Shown here: positions 55,441 through 64,000 of the stretch, piece by piece
Numbering within the stretch: the first letter of the stretch is position 1
Layout of the letters: every line of letters begins with the position of its first letter
Source of the DNA: Rebecca billardiae RCC1528
Taxonomy: Eukaryota; Haptophyta
DNA length: 64,000 nucleotides
Assembly: GCA_965240325.2 (NCBI GenBank)
Contig: OZ251239.1
Location: 930,001-994,000, forward strand
Direction of reading: 5' to 3'
Notes under the pieces: generated by a model
The model's database searches: none
The model's input: only the letters and a program-made list of their open reading frames with translations
Told to the model about the DNA's origin: nothing
Translations under genes and position numbers: made by a program

Positions 55441-56152
55441 GTGTCCGGGGGCGCAGCCCCCGGACACGCCCAGCGGGGGGTCCGGGGGGCCTCCCCCGGG
55501 GCCCCGCCGGCCTGAGGCGAAGAAAATTTTTGGCCCTATTTGGCCCTATTAGAGCATGCCTTACACCCGACCCGCCGCCCTGACCACCCTGCCACCGCGC
55601 CTGCGTCGCCAGCTGTTTGTCGGCGCGCGACACCTTCTTGAAGCCCGCAGCGAGGAGGCCCGATTGCTTGAGCTGCTTCTCGACGGGCATACTCACCGAC
55701 ATGCCCACCTGCTGCATGGTCCGCTTCGCCCCCAGCGCTGCCTCGTCCGCCTTGATGGAGGCCTTCTTGCTGTACTCGGTCAGCGGGTGCATCGTCTTCA
55801 GGTGGTTGCCCGCGTTTGTGATCGTGAAGACCGACTTGCCCCCCTTCGAGCGCACCTTGTCGAGGGGGAGCGTGAAGCGCTGGCCGCATCCCGGCATGAC
55901 GCACACGTGCGTGTACAGCTTCGGGTTGCTCGACTGACTGCCCACCTGAACGTACGAGAAGTCGGTCGGCGCCGCTTGCGAGATGGGGTGGACGTGCGTC
56001 CACAAGAGCGAGACACCTTTGCCGTTGGGGGGCAGATCGAGCCAGGCCGGGTCGATCACCCCGCGCTGGTTCGACAGCGACCAGACGGTGATCTCGGCAG
56101 CCGGCGCCGACGCAGGCGCCGAAGCGACCGGCGCCGCCGATGAGCTCGCCAT
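55364..56152 (-). CDS. BED-type zinc-finger protein, probably a truncated transposase fragment
   Basis: 262 aa from the ATG at 56152. Residues ~80-125 hold a finger of BED type: C-VMPG-C, then NH-LKTM-H (H-x4-H), with the aromatic-containing spacer typical of the family. BED fingers are DNA-binding domains most common at the N-terminus of hAT-family transposases. No catalytic domain follows; after residue ~185 the frame enters GCGAGT repeats, so the natural end is probably near 55590 or the protein is truncated. The flanking hexamer clusters could be its binding sites. Confidence 0.5.
   Translation of the reverse strand: MASSSAAPVASAPASAPAAEITVWSLSNQRGVIDPAWLDLPPNGKGVSLLWTHVHPISQAAPTDFSYVQVGSQSSNPKLYTHVCVMPGCGQRFTLPLDKVRSKGGKSVFTITNAGNHLKTMHPLTEYSKKASIKADEAALGAKRTMQQVGMSVSMPVEKQLKQSGLLAAGFKKVSRADKQLATQARWQGGQGGGSGVRHALIGPNRAKNFLRLRPAGPRGRPPGPPAGRVRGLRPRTRCQLGLALCELGLALCELGLALYSE
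55443..55465. repeat. Perfect G/C hairpin
   Basis: GTCCGGGGG and CCCCCGGAC pair around a 5-nt loop, followed at once by GGGGGGTCCGGGGGGCCTCCCCC, itself hairpin-prone. It lies beside the GCGAGT-rich block. Confidence 0.75.
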
Positions 56153-56224
56153 TTGCCGCCCTGGGCGGGGGCAGCGAGGCTTTGACGCTTTGTGACTCGC
56201 CTGCCGTGCAGGCGGTCACGAGGC

Positions 56225-56425
56225 CGCCCAGGGACTCGCACTTCTGCTCGCGCCAACTCGCATACTCGCGCTAGACCGCACCTTGCGAGTACCTTTGCGA
56301 GTTGACTCGCAAGCCCGCTGGGCCGGATCGGCGCCTTGCGAGCGCGAGTGCGAGTGCCCTGCTCGCACTCGCGCTCGCGCCCTGCTCGCACTCGCACCGC
56401 GAGTGCCTCGCTGCGAGCACCAGCC
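56225..56425. repeat. GCGAGT/ACTCGC-rich block, right of BED ORF
   Basis: Same hexamer in both orientations throughout. Together with 55255-55440 it brackets the BED-finger ORF like subterminal transposase-binding repeats (inference). Confidence 0.75.
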
Positions 56426-56448
56426 CCTGGGATTCCCAGACGACAACC

Positions 56449-56467
56449 TTAAAACAAATAAACTGTA
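56449..56467 (+). promoter_or_regulatory. Shared 5' module, second copy, right half
   Basis: TTAAAACAAATAAACTGTA, matching the end of the intact copy at 19526-19596. It retains the same spacing to the downstream ATG (32 bp). Confidence 0.65.
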
Positions 56468-56498
56468 ACCGTCTCTGAAGGGGTGCCGTCCGGCCACG

Positions 56499-57242
56499 AT
56501 GGCGACCACTTCTCCTCCGCCCAACATAATCCGATCCATGTTGCCGTTGCTGGCCTGCGCGGCGGTCGCAGGCGGCTCGGCGGCTCGGCTTCGCGCGCAG
56601 TTCCTGGCGAACGGCGGCCTCGCCGTCACAGAGCGCGCGCTACCGGCGGACGGCTTCGAGCGCGTGCGGACGGAATGCCGCCGGCTGCGCGCGCGCGTCA
56701 AGCCGGAGGTGGGTTCCATCGCGCAGGGGCGGCTCGGGTGCCACGTGCCCGCGGGCACGGCCATCGCCGACGAACTGCTCGGCCCCGACATGTGCAGCCG
56801 CGTCGGCGCGCTCCTCGGCGAGCCCGTTGCCCCGCGCGATTTTCCCGTCGAATTGCGAGTTTATCCAAAGGGCGCGTCGATGCCGCCGCACAGCGACACG
56901 CTCCTCTTCACGCGCCCGCACGTCGAGCTCGTGCTGACGGTGGACAACGACTCGGACTCGGAGACGCGCTGGCGCGGCGCGGACGGCGCGCTGCACGGCC
57001 GCTGGCTGCCGCCAAACTCGCTGCTCGTCGTGCTCGCGGGAGGGTGCGAGCACGCGGTCACGCCCTCCACGCGCGGCGAGCGGCTGATTCTGAAGGCGCT
57101 GCTGGCGCCGACGAGCGAGTGCGCGCCCGCGGTTGGCGGTGCGATCGAGGTCGCGCGGCGCGTGTACCGGGGCAGCGCGCCGCCCGCTAAGGCGGCGCGC
57201 ACCGGGGAGCGCCAAGCACGTGCCTCCCGCCGGAGTCGGTGA
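56499..57242 (+). CDS. 2OG-Fe(II) oxygenase, prolyl-4-hydroxylase-like
   Basis: 247 aa. A hydrophobic N-terminal stretch (residues ~10-28, IIRSMLPLLACAAVAGGSA) may be a signal peptide or anchor. The catalytic set is clear: PPH131-S-D133, EH185AV for the distal iron ligand, and R195 or K199 for 2-oxoglutarate. The order and spacing match the P4Hc family; substrates in this family include proline in proteins, but none can be assigned here. The TTAA element ends only 50 bp upstream of the ATG, so the present promoter must lie in or be altered by that element. Tail residues 215-247 are basic. Confidence 0.8.
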   Translation: MATTSPPPNIIRSMLPLLACAAVAGGSAARLRAQFLANGGLAVTERALPADGFERVRTECRRLRARVKPEVGSIAQGRLGCHVPAGTAIADELLGPDMCSRVGALLGEPVAPRDFPVELRVYPKGASMPPHSDTLLFTRPHVELVLTVDNDSDSETRWRGADGALHGRWLPPNSLLVVLAGGCEHAVTPSTRGERLILKALLAPTSECAPAVGGAIEVARRVYRGSAPPAKAARTGERQARASRRSR

Positions 57243-58033
57243 CTGATGATGATCGGTCCGCGCAGCTGCTGCGCTCGCCGCCTACTCTGCTCAGCCAAGG
57301 GCGGTAGGTAGCCCAGCCTGCCGCTGCTCGCACACCCGCGTCGGCGGCATTGCTCATCTGCCAGGTGACGGGCGATGATGAGGCGAGCTCTCAGACGCGA
57401 GCAGACGCAGTGAGATGTCCGCGGTGAGCGCGGCAGACGGCTTCACGGCTAGTCCACATGTGGTGCAACAGCCCGAACAGGGGCAGACGACTTCGGCCCC
57501 GCTCCGGAGTGCCATGCTTTTCATATATATTGAATGAACCCACCGGCGGATGCGCCATCGACATCAATCTGCTGACCAGCGGCAGCTGCCGCGCCTGCCC
57601 GCAGCCCGGACCCTCGCGGCCAAGGGAGTGATACTAGATAGCCGTAGTAATTAACTGCTTAGTGCTTAGTAAACGAGGGTCCCATTTACGACTTTACGAG
57701 GGTCGCCGGGCAAGCCACTCGGTGAAGGCCCCGTGCGATGTGTGCGCCCGGGTCCGGCGTATTATTTGTTTTTCCGTTCCGGGTACCCGCTGTGTATGAA
57801 AAGATACAAGAATACGGTCGTATCGGTCCAGAGTCCGGCTTTCTCCATTGAAACACAGTGCTGCAAAACACCGGCGGACCCGGGCGCACACATCGGTCTC
57901 GCGACCGACACGCTTGGCTTTAATGCCCGACCCTCGTTTACGGCTATCTCCCTTGTCGCGGCCTTCATTTCCTTTCACTCGGACCTTTGCACGAAGACGG
58001 TCCGTCGGTCGTATGAGACGTAATACGTATGAC
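57243..58033. other. Intergenic region before the copia element
   Basis: No supported gene. A 22-bp inverted pair (GATGTGTGCGCCCGGGTCCG, 57736-57757, against 57875-57896) lies inside a second pair TAAACGAGGGTC (57670-57681, 57929-57940). No target duplication surrounds either. Confidence 0.5.
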
Positions 58034-58038
58034 GTCGT
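58034..58038. repeat. Target-site duplication of the copia element, left
   Basis: GTCGT, repeated at 62961-62965. Confidence 0.8.
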
Positions 58039-58933
58039 TATTGGGATTACCGCAAGCTCCGAGCGTCTCGAGCCCTGCTAAAAGCTCACCGCGCACGACA
58101 GGACGGACGCCACCGCGAGGATCACATGCCTCGCGATCTCATCAGCTCTCAAGCCTCTGAACCTGGCCCTTATTTCCGGCGCTCTTGCGCCGGGCCAAAA
58201 CAGCGATCGAGCTCCGATCGCTCCTGGGCTCGGGGCGGTAGTATCATCGCCGTGCCGACTTACCCAGATTTTGCCGCGATCAGCCAATCGGCGATCGCAC
58301 CGTCCGTCCTGTTGCCGCTCAACTTTGTACCACTGCTTCTCGTCCATGTCCGGTGCTGCTCACCTGCTTTCCTTGGACAAATCCAGTGTACCAGCATGAC
58401 GCCCGCGCTGCTCCGCGCTGCTCCGCGCTGCTCCGCGCTGCTCCGCGCTGCTCCGCGCTGCTCCGCGCTGCTCCGCGCTGCTTTGCGCTGCTCCGCGCTG
58501 CTCCGCGCTGCTCCGCGCTGCTCCGCGCTGCTCCGCGCTGCTCCGCGCTGCTCCGCGCGCTCCGCGCTGCTCCGCGCGCCCCGCGCTGCTCCGCGCTCCC
58601 GCGCCGCTGCGCCCGCGCTGCTCCGCGCCCGCGCCGCTGCGCCCGCGCTGCTCCGCGCTCGCGCGTCTGCTGCCGCGCGCGTCCTGGACGCGCGCGCTGC
58701 CAGCCACTGCTCCGCAGCAGCTGCTGCCGCCGGCCCGCCTGATGCGGCGCCAGCCCTGACACCCCAGCGGCAACGCCATCTGCTGAGATGCGTGCCCCAG
58801 ACTGTGCCAGTTCATCCGCACTGCTGCTCTGCAGCAGCTGCGCCGCCGGTCTGCCTGCTGCAGCACCGGCCCTGACTCACCGCCGGCGACGCCATCTGCT
58901 GAGATGCGCGCCCCTGGCCTCGTCAGCTCAACA
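58039..58933 (-). repeat. Copia 3' LTR
   Basis: Nearly identical to 62044-62960. The length differs mainly in a 10-bp tandem repeat (GCTCCGCGCT) at about 58408-58590, plus a 3-bp indel (CTGCTGAG versus CTGCCGCTGAG). Confidence 0.93.
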
Positions 58934-58943
58934 CCCCCCCTCG
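58934..58943 (-). other. Polypurine tract of the copia element
   Basis: Minus-strand CGAGGGGGGG lies immediately before the LTR start TGTTG, the expected place for the plus-strand primer. Confidence 0.8.
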
Positions 58944-58989
58944 ACAGCCATAGCCGCGAGCGAGTAGCACCGCTCATCGCGCGCGCGTC

Positions 58990-59300
58990 GGGTGTCGCAC
59001 ACCATGATGGCGTCGACGTGCCACTCAAACGTAGCAGCGTCGTCCGTCGCCTTCGTCATGATGTCGGCGTGGTACATTGACCTCACGCCACGTACTCCGC
59101 CTCCGTCGAGCTCAGCTGGGCCATAACCTGCAGCCCGCTGCTGTGCCACGACACCGGCGATCCATTGTAGAAGACAATGATGCAGCCACCCGTCGACCTC
59201 CACCCGGATTCCCCTGGGTTGTTAGACCAAACAGAGTCACCCAAAGTGAGCAAGTCGTCGAGCTCGTCAATCTCCGCGCGCTGGACCAACGCCTTGTCCG
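58990..59300 (-). pseudogene. Copia RNase H remnant
   Basis: SGWRSTGGCIIVFYNG and LSSTEAEYVA are hallmark copia RNase H motifs; YHADIMTKATDDAATFEWHV matches the following ADIFTK segment. A stop and frame change lie between them, and the central part of the domain is deleted. Confidence 0.85.
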
Positions 59301-60204
59301 CGTCGGTCAGCCTCGCGCGCGCCGCTGCCTCTGGCAGCCGTATCCGCGTGCTCGCGTTCGTGCCGAATCGCTCGAGCCCGCCATCGATCGCCTCTGCGAC
59401 CCGCGGCAACCCGCCCGCATCTGCGCGGCGGTCCCGCGCCAAAGTTGCGCCGGTGGTATATCATACCACCAGTGCGACTGCGCCCATGGCGCGCCCGCAC
59501 CGCCCCGATCGCCGGCCTGCGGCATCGGCGGCTGTGCGCCCGTGCGCCCGCGCTGCTGCGCCCGCGCTGACCCGCGCCCGCGCTGCTGCGCCCGCGCACC
59601 TGTGCTACGCGGCGGCCCGCCAGCATCTGCTGCGGCCCCGCGCCGGGATTCCGTCGGCGGGATCCGACCCTGCCGACCCAGGCTGTGTCGCTGACGCGCC
59701 TGCTCCGCCACGCCCGCCCTGCGGCGTCGGCGTCGACGGCTGTGCGCACGCGCTGCTGCGCCCGCGCGCTGTTCCGCGCCTGCGCTGCCGCGCCCGTGCG
59801 CTGTTCCGCACCTGCGCTGCCGCGCCTGCGCGCTCCGCGCCCGCGCTGCTGCGCTCGCGCGCTGTTCCGCGCCCGCGCTGCTGCGCCCGCGCGCTGTTCC
59901 GCGCCCGCGCTGCCGCGCCCGCGCGCTGTTCCGCGTCCGCGCTGCCGCGCTCGCGCGCCGACGCCGACGCATCTGCGTCGCCGTCGTTCCTGACGTCGAA
60001 CTCCGTCGCGTCGTCGTCACCGGCGTCGGCCGGCGGCTCGCCGCCGTCGCCGTCATCGTCCTGCGCCGCGCGGCGGCCCGCCAGCATCTGCTGCGGCCCC
60101 GCGCCGTGATTCCGCCGGCGGTATCTGACCCTGCCGACCCGGCTGCGTCATCGACGCGCCTGTCCCGCCACGCCCGCCCTGCGGCGTCGGCGTCGACGGC
60201 TGTG

Positions 60205-60516
60205 CGCCCGCGCTGCTGCACCCGCGCTGTCCCGCGTCCACGCTGCTGCGCCCGCGCCCCGACGTTGACGCATCTGCGTCGTCGTCGTACCCGACGTCGA
60301 ACTCTGTCGCGTCGTCATTCCCGGCGTCGGCTGGCTGCTCGCCGCAGTCGCCGTCATCCGCGCCCGCGCTGCTGCACCCGCGCTGTCCCGCGTCCACGCT
60401 GCTGCGCCCGCGCCCCGACGTTGACGCATCTGCGTCGTCGTCGTACCCGACGTCGAACTCTGTCGCGTCGTCATTCCCGGCGTCGGCTGGCTGCTCGCCG
60501 CCGTCGCCGTCCTCGT
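60205..60516. repeat. 156-bp tandem duplication in the copia interior
   Basis: Two copies (60205-60360 and 60361-60516) are almost identical. On the minus strand they code an acidic stretch (DDATEFDVGYDDDADAS) and Ser/Gly/Ala text. A related third copy lies near 59990-60060. Confidence 0.85.
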
Positions 60517-60559
60517 CCTCACCGTCGGCGTCACCGCCGACCGGACGATGTCCGCCGCT

Positions 60560-60720
60560 TACCGCGGCGCCGTCACCATCACCCACGTACGCGCCACCGT
60601 CAGGTGCGCCCAGCGACGAGTGCCCCCCCTCGACCAGGTCGGTCTCGTCGATGCGTACGTCACGCAAGTGAAGAGACGTCCGTCGTCTACACGACATACG
60701 TACCAGAGTACGTTGAAGCC
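60560..60720 (-). pseudogene. Copia integrase C-terminal remnant
   Basis: TSLHLRDVRIDETDLVEGG corresponds to the (S)RDVxFDE motif at the end of copia integrase. The upstream HHCC and DDE parts are not visible. Confidence 0.6.
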
Positions 60721-61119
60721 ACGGAGCTGCTCCGCGCGCGGCGCGCGCTGATCGCCGCCGCCGCTGCCTCCTCCGCCCTCGCAGCCAGTCGGTATCTCTC
60801 CGCCGTCTTGGCCGCCGCCACGATCCCCGCCGTCGCCACCGCCGCCTGAGCCAGGCGATGAGCTTCGTGCGTGGACGTGTGGGTGCCGCCGCCACCACCG
60901 GGCGTACGACCACCTGGTTCGGTGCGCCCAGCGCCGCCGAGCCACTGCCGCGCGCTGCTGCGCGCACACACGCCGCACCGGCGTCCTGCGCCGTGCGTGT
61001 GCTTCCGACGCCTCAGCGTCGGGTCCCCACCTGCCGCCGAATGATCTCGGCCCGCAGCATGGAATCGAGCTGAACCTCCCGGCGTGGGCCGAGTGCCATG
61101 CACTGCCCCGCCGTCACCC

Positions 61120-61390
61120 CGCACTCGCGCCTTGCGCGCGCGCGGATACTGCGACTCAAAGATCGCGCCAGCGCCGCCGTCTCGGCGGCACTGCCAGCTG
61201 CGCCTCGCGTCAGCTGCAGACGTAGTCTCGGCACCGCTGCGCCGCCCCGTCATGATCCCGCGCTCGCGCCTCGCGCGCGCGCGATTCCCGCGACTCAACA
61301 GTCGCGCCAGCGCCGCCATCTCGGTGGCACTGCCAGCTGCGCCTCGCGTCAGCTGCCGGCGTAGGACCAGTGCCAAGCACTGCCCGCCGC
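61120..61390. repeat. 139-bp tandem duplication in the copia interior
   Basis: CACTGCCAGCTGCGCCTCGC recurs at about 61189 and 61328, with related sequence on both sides (CGCGCCAGCGCCGCC.TCTCGG). It lies in the presumed gag region. Confidence 0.8.
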
Positions 61391-62043
61391 CGTAACGGCG
61401 CTCGTGTCGCCAGATTCCACCCGGACGATTCCGATAGATCCGGGTGTGCCAACCGCCGGACCTGTGTCCAGTCCGGTCGTGCCAGCCGTGCCAGCCGGAC
61501 CGCAAAACCCAGTCCAGCTGCCAGCCGCCATCCGGTGCCCTAGACCACCGGACAGGTTGATGAGCCAGCCCCTCCGAGTAGATCGCCGAGCCCGCCGTCG
61601 CCGCCGTCAGCTGCCGTGCAGCCACCCGGCGCTCGGGGTGCGTGCTCGCGCCGATCGTGCCAGTAGCGCTGCTCAGTCATCCGCCGCTGCACGCAGTAGT
61701 TCTCCTGCACCAGCTGCATCCGCTCAGATCCAATCGTGAGCTTCCGGGAGGCTGTCGTGTCGGGCTCATCACCGACAGGTACTGTTCCTCCCAATCGACG
61801 CGAAGTTCCGCGTCCGGGCCATGCGCGGAGATGATGCCGATGATCCCTGGCATCGTAGCGCCATGCCCCATCGAGAGCGTCGCCAGTTTGCCCGCGCTCT
61901 CGGCCAGGAACCTCTGCTGCATTCCATGCGACGCCAGAGTTCCTCGTTCCGCCCATCCTGCAACCGCGGCCGCTCGTGCCCATCAGCCCAATCGATGAGA
62001 AAGGACAGTGCGGACAACTCCCTCCCTGGGGTTGCTGCGCGCA

Positions 62044-62960
62044 TATTGGGATTACCGCAAGCTCCGAGCGTCTCGAGCCCTGCTAAAAGCTCACCGCGCA
62101 CGACAGGACGGACGCCACCGCGAGGATCACATGCCTCGCGATCTCATCAGCTCTCAAGCCTCTGAACCTGGCCCTTATTTCCGGCGCTCTTGCGCCGGGC
62201 CAAAACAGCGATCGAGCTCCGATCGCTCCTGGGCTCGGGGCGGTATTATCATCGCCGTGCCGACTTACCCAGATTTTGCCGCGATCAGCCAATCGGCGAT
62301 CGCACCGTCCGTCCTGTTGCCGCTCAACTTTGTACCACTGCTTCTCGTCCATGTCCGGTGCTGCTCACCTGCTTTCCTTGGACAAATCCAGTGTACCAGC
62401 ATGACGCCCGCGCTGCTCCGCGCTGCTCCGCGCTGCTCCGCGCTGCTCCGCGCTGCTCCGCGCTGCTCCGCGCTGCTCCGCGCTGCTCCGCGCTGCTCCG
62501 CGCTGCTCCGCGCTGCTCCGCGCTGCTCCGCGCGCTCCGCGCTGCTCCGCGCTGCTCCGCGCTGCTCCGCGCTGCTCCGCGCGCTCCGCGCTGCTCCGCG
62601 CGCCCCGCGCTGCTCCGCGCTCCCGCGCCGCTGCGCCCGCGCTGCTCCGCGCCCGCGCCGCTGCGCCCGCGCTGCTCCGCGCTCGCGCGTCTGCTGCCGC
62701 GCGCGTCCTGGACGCGCGCGCTGCCAGCCACTGCTCCGCAGCAGCTGCTGCCGCCGGCCCGCCTGATGCGGCGCCAGCCCTGACACCCCAGCGGCAACGC
62801 CATCTGCCGCTGAGATGCGTGCCCCAGACTGTGCCAGTTCATCCGCACTGCTGCTCTGCAGCAGCTGCGCCGCCGGTCTGCCTGCTGCAGCACCGGCCCT
62901 GACTCACCGCCGGCGACGCCATCTGCTGAGATGCGCGCCCCTGGCCTCGTCAGCTCAACA
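62044..62960 (-). repeat. Copia 5' LTR
   Basis: Sense start TGTTG at 62960 and inner end at 62044. It carries the longer version of the 10-bp array (about 62407-62620). The sequence just inside (TGCGCGCAGCAACCCC on the minus strand) is not an obvious initiator-Met primer-binding site. Confidence 0.93.
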
Positions 62961-62965
62961 GTCGT
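62961..62965. repeat. Target-site duplication of the copia element, right
   Basis: GTCGT, matching 58034-58038. Confidence 0.8.
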
Positions 62966-63262
62966 ATATTTGTGTCTGCTGCACGTCTGTGCTGTGACGA
63001 GTGACGCCCATATTGTCGGGCATATTGAGACTGACTTACGTGTACGTGACGACTTTCGAGACTGCGCCGCGCCGCGGGGACGTCCCCCTTCCCCTGCCCG
63101 GCCCGGGCGGGCCCGAAGTCGAACGAAGGCGCATGATTGTTATTGCGTAAAGTTTAGTGGCGTGCTTGAGAGCTGCATGCAGAGAATCCGTTTATTGCCC
63201 AGCCGGAGCGGCGCGCGCGGCAGGCGACGAGCTCGCGAGCAAGGAAGCGTCAAGCACCTCCG

Positions 63263-64000
63263 ATGCCGAAGGCCCGCAACACGAGGCGGAAGGAGAAAGC
63301 GGACTCCTCCCCTTGGAAGGGGCGTGGCCGTAAAGTTGCGTCGGACCATCCGGACGACGACGATGGCGTGCAGCTCTTCGCGCAGCAGCTCCGCGCCGCC
63401 GCGGGCGGGGTCGCGGGTAATTTGCAGGAGCTCTCGCTGTGCGCGCATGCCCTGCAGTACGCCTCGCCCCGCGTGCGCGAGCTTGCCGCAGACACGCTCG
63501 CGGAGCGCGGCGCCGACCCGGAGGCGCGCGCACGCGCGGCGAGCTACGGCTCGCCCGCCATCGAAGCGCTCGCGCACGCGCTCGAGTGTGACCACGCCGA
63601 CGTCCGCATCGCCGCGGCGCGCGCGCTTGCTCAGCTGGTGCGGAGCCAGGCGGTCGGGCTGCGCGCAGCCGGGTGCGCCGGCCGCGCGCTCGCGGCCGCC
63701 CTCTCGGACGAGAGCATGCCCCTGCGCGAGGCCGCCGCGGCCGCGCTCGCGAGCATCTTCTCGCCCCTCGCCACGTTCGGCGCCGATGGGGACTTTGCGC
63801 TGGACGGCGAGGCTGACGACTGGTGGCGTCCGATCGCGGACGGCGTGCTCGAGCTGCTCAGGGCGGGCGGCGTGAGCGAGGCCGGGCGCAGCGCCGCGCT
63901 GGACCTGTGCCTGTACGCGACGTGCTCGGTGTACGGCTTCGCCGAGCTCGCGATCGCGCGCCAGATCCCGCCGCTGCTCATCGCGCTCGCGGAGGACGAG
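63263..64000 (+). CDS. HEAT/ARM-repeat protein, 5' part, HEATR3/SYO1-like
   Basis: The frame is open from the ATG at 63263 to the window edge (246 codons). A basic N-terminus (MPKARNTRRKEK) is followed by Asp-rich sequence and at least four HEAT/ARM-type helical pairs (SPRVRELAADTLAERG, HADVRIAAARALAQLV, SMPLREAAAAALASIF). The block LDLCLYATCSV...AIARQIPPLL resembles the corresponding part of HEATR3/SYO1, the importer of the 5S RNP proteins uL18 and uL5. The basic leader also fits, but HEAT proteins converge, so the name is tentative. Strong third-position G/C supports coding. The copia element ends 297 bp upstream. Confidence 0.6.
   Translation, partial: MPKARNTRRKEKADSSPWKGRGRKVASDHPDDDDGVQLFAQQLRAAAGGVAGNLQELSLCAHALQYASPRVRELAADTLAERGADPEARARAASYGSPAIEALAHALECDHADVRIAAARALAQLVRSQAVGLRAAGCAGRALAAALSDESMPLREAAAAALASIFSPLATFGADGDFALDGEADDWWRPIADGVLELLRAGGVSEAGRSAALDLCLYATCSVYGFAELAIARQIPPLLIALAEDE

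Larger units (their letters stand above)
53650..56448. mobile_element. 2.8-kb TTAA-flanked element with foldback palindrome and BED-finger ORF
   Basis: TTAA lies on both sides (53646-53649 and 56449-56452). The ends are inverted: left GGTTGTCCTGGGAATCC, right (reverse complement) GGTTGTCGTCTGGGAATCCC, differing by a 2-nt gap. The module copy at 19526-19596 is the corresponding unoccupied sequence. TTAA duplication suggests piggyBac-like or another TTAA-targeting family, but the termini lack a CCC start and no such transposase is present. The content is a ~750-bp inverted duplication (53656-55222) and a BED zinc-finger ORF between GCGAGT-rich blocks, so it looks composite or nested. Confidence 0.75.
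58039..62960 (-). mobile_element. Ty1/copia LTR retrotransposon, internally deleted
   Basis: Two direct LTRs (58039-58933 and 62044-62960) are flanked by the 5-bp duplication GTCGT. In sense (minus) orientation the LTR starts TGTTGAGCTG and ends CCCAATA, and a polypurine tract CGAGGGGGGG directly precedes the 3' LTR. Copia order is seen on the minus strand: an unclear gag region (~61,100-62,000), the integrase tail motif (RDVRIDE, ~60640), then copia RNase H (STGG, SSTEAEYVA, ADIMTK). Only 1.2 kb of acidic and Ala-rich repeats separates integrase and RNase H, so the reverse transcriptase core is gone. LTR near-identity indicates recent insertion. Confidence 0.9.

Noticed and set aside
49207-57242. 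Giant-virus or bacterial origin of the right-hand region
   Set aside because: Spliced host-style genes, LTR and TIR elements and third-position G/C like the left side; no viral hallmark gene is seen.
57670-57940. MITE bounded by TAAACGAGGGTC inverted repeats
   Set aside because: The repeat is only 12 bp, a second left-hand copy confuses the boundary, and no target duplication is visible.
57694-57978. Small ORFs on both strands upstream of the copia element
   Set aside because: They arise from the inverted repeats there and show no coding bias.

Overview
The window is nuclear DNA of a very GC-rich eukaryote, most likely a unicellular alga. The signs are spliceosomal introns (GT-AG, almost all opening GTGCG), a nuclear tRNA-Phe, UTP20, a LIN9/ALWAYS EARLY homologue of the MuvB/DREAM complex, NYN and 2OG-Fe(II) oxygenase genes, and kinesin-light-chain-like TPR proteins. 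Haptophyte or a similar alga is an inference from the TPR family, base composition and intron style; nothing here proves it. All calls come from reading the sequence and hand-joining exons; no search was run.

Region 1 (1-31 kb) is host gene space. In order: a TPR protein with a likely N-myristoylation start (-), an F-box-like/RCC1-repeat protein (-), tRNA-Phe(GAA), the giant ribosome-biogenesis HEAT protein UTP20 (+, 3 exons), a NYN-domain ribonuclease-like protein (+), a four-exon 99-aa protein of unknown function (-) head-to-head with LIN9 (+, 3 exons), and a second, larger TPR paralogue (-).

Region 2 (31,029-48,794) is one intact-looking 17.8-kb Mutator-like element (MULE). It has 489-bp terminal inverted repeats and a perfect 9-bp target duplication. 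Two convergent genes each start near one TIR and overlap by 4 nt at their stops, the layout of maize MuDR. One gene encodes a ~3,600-aa protein combining a 2OG-Fe(II)-oxygenase-like region, a zinc-binding motif, a DDE (D1703/D1777/E1878) MULE transposase, a SWIM finger, a PHD-like finger and two tandem OTU-like protease domains, the first apparently catalytically dead. The other encodes a ~1,880-aa accessory protein with long repeat arrays and a C-terminal coiled coil. I regard this as the most notable system in the window.

Region 3 (48.8-64 kb) is rich in mobile elements. It holds a two-TM-segment protein gene (+); a ~2.0-kb element with an 8-bp duplication and 25-bp TIRs (hAT-like); a 2.8-kb element flanked by TTAA that carries a ~750-bp foldback palindrome and a BED-finger ORF, inserted ~50 bp upstream of a 2OG-Fe(II) oxygenase gene; and a 4.9-kb Ty1/copia LTR retrotransposon (- sense) with 5-bp duplications but a missing reverse transcriptase core. 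The 5' part of a HEAT/ARM protein gene (HEATR3/SYO1-like) runs off the right edge.

Two unrelated genes (NYN and 2OG oxygenase) share a ~70-bp module that ends 31-32 bp before each ATG. The TTAA element sits inside one copy, so the other copy acts as its empty site.
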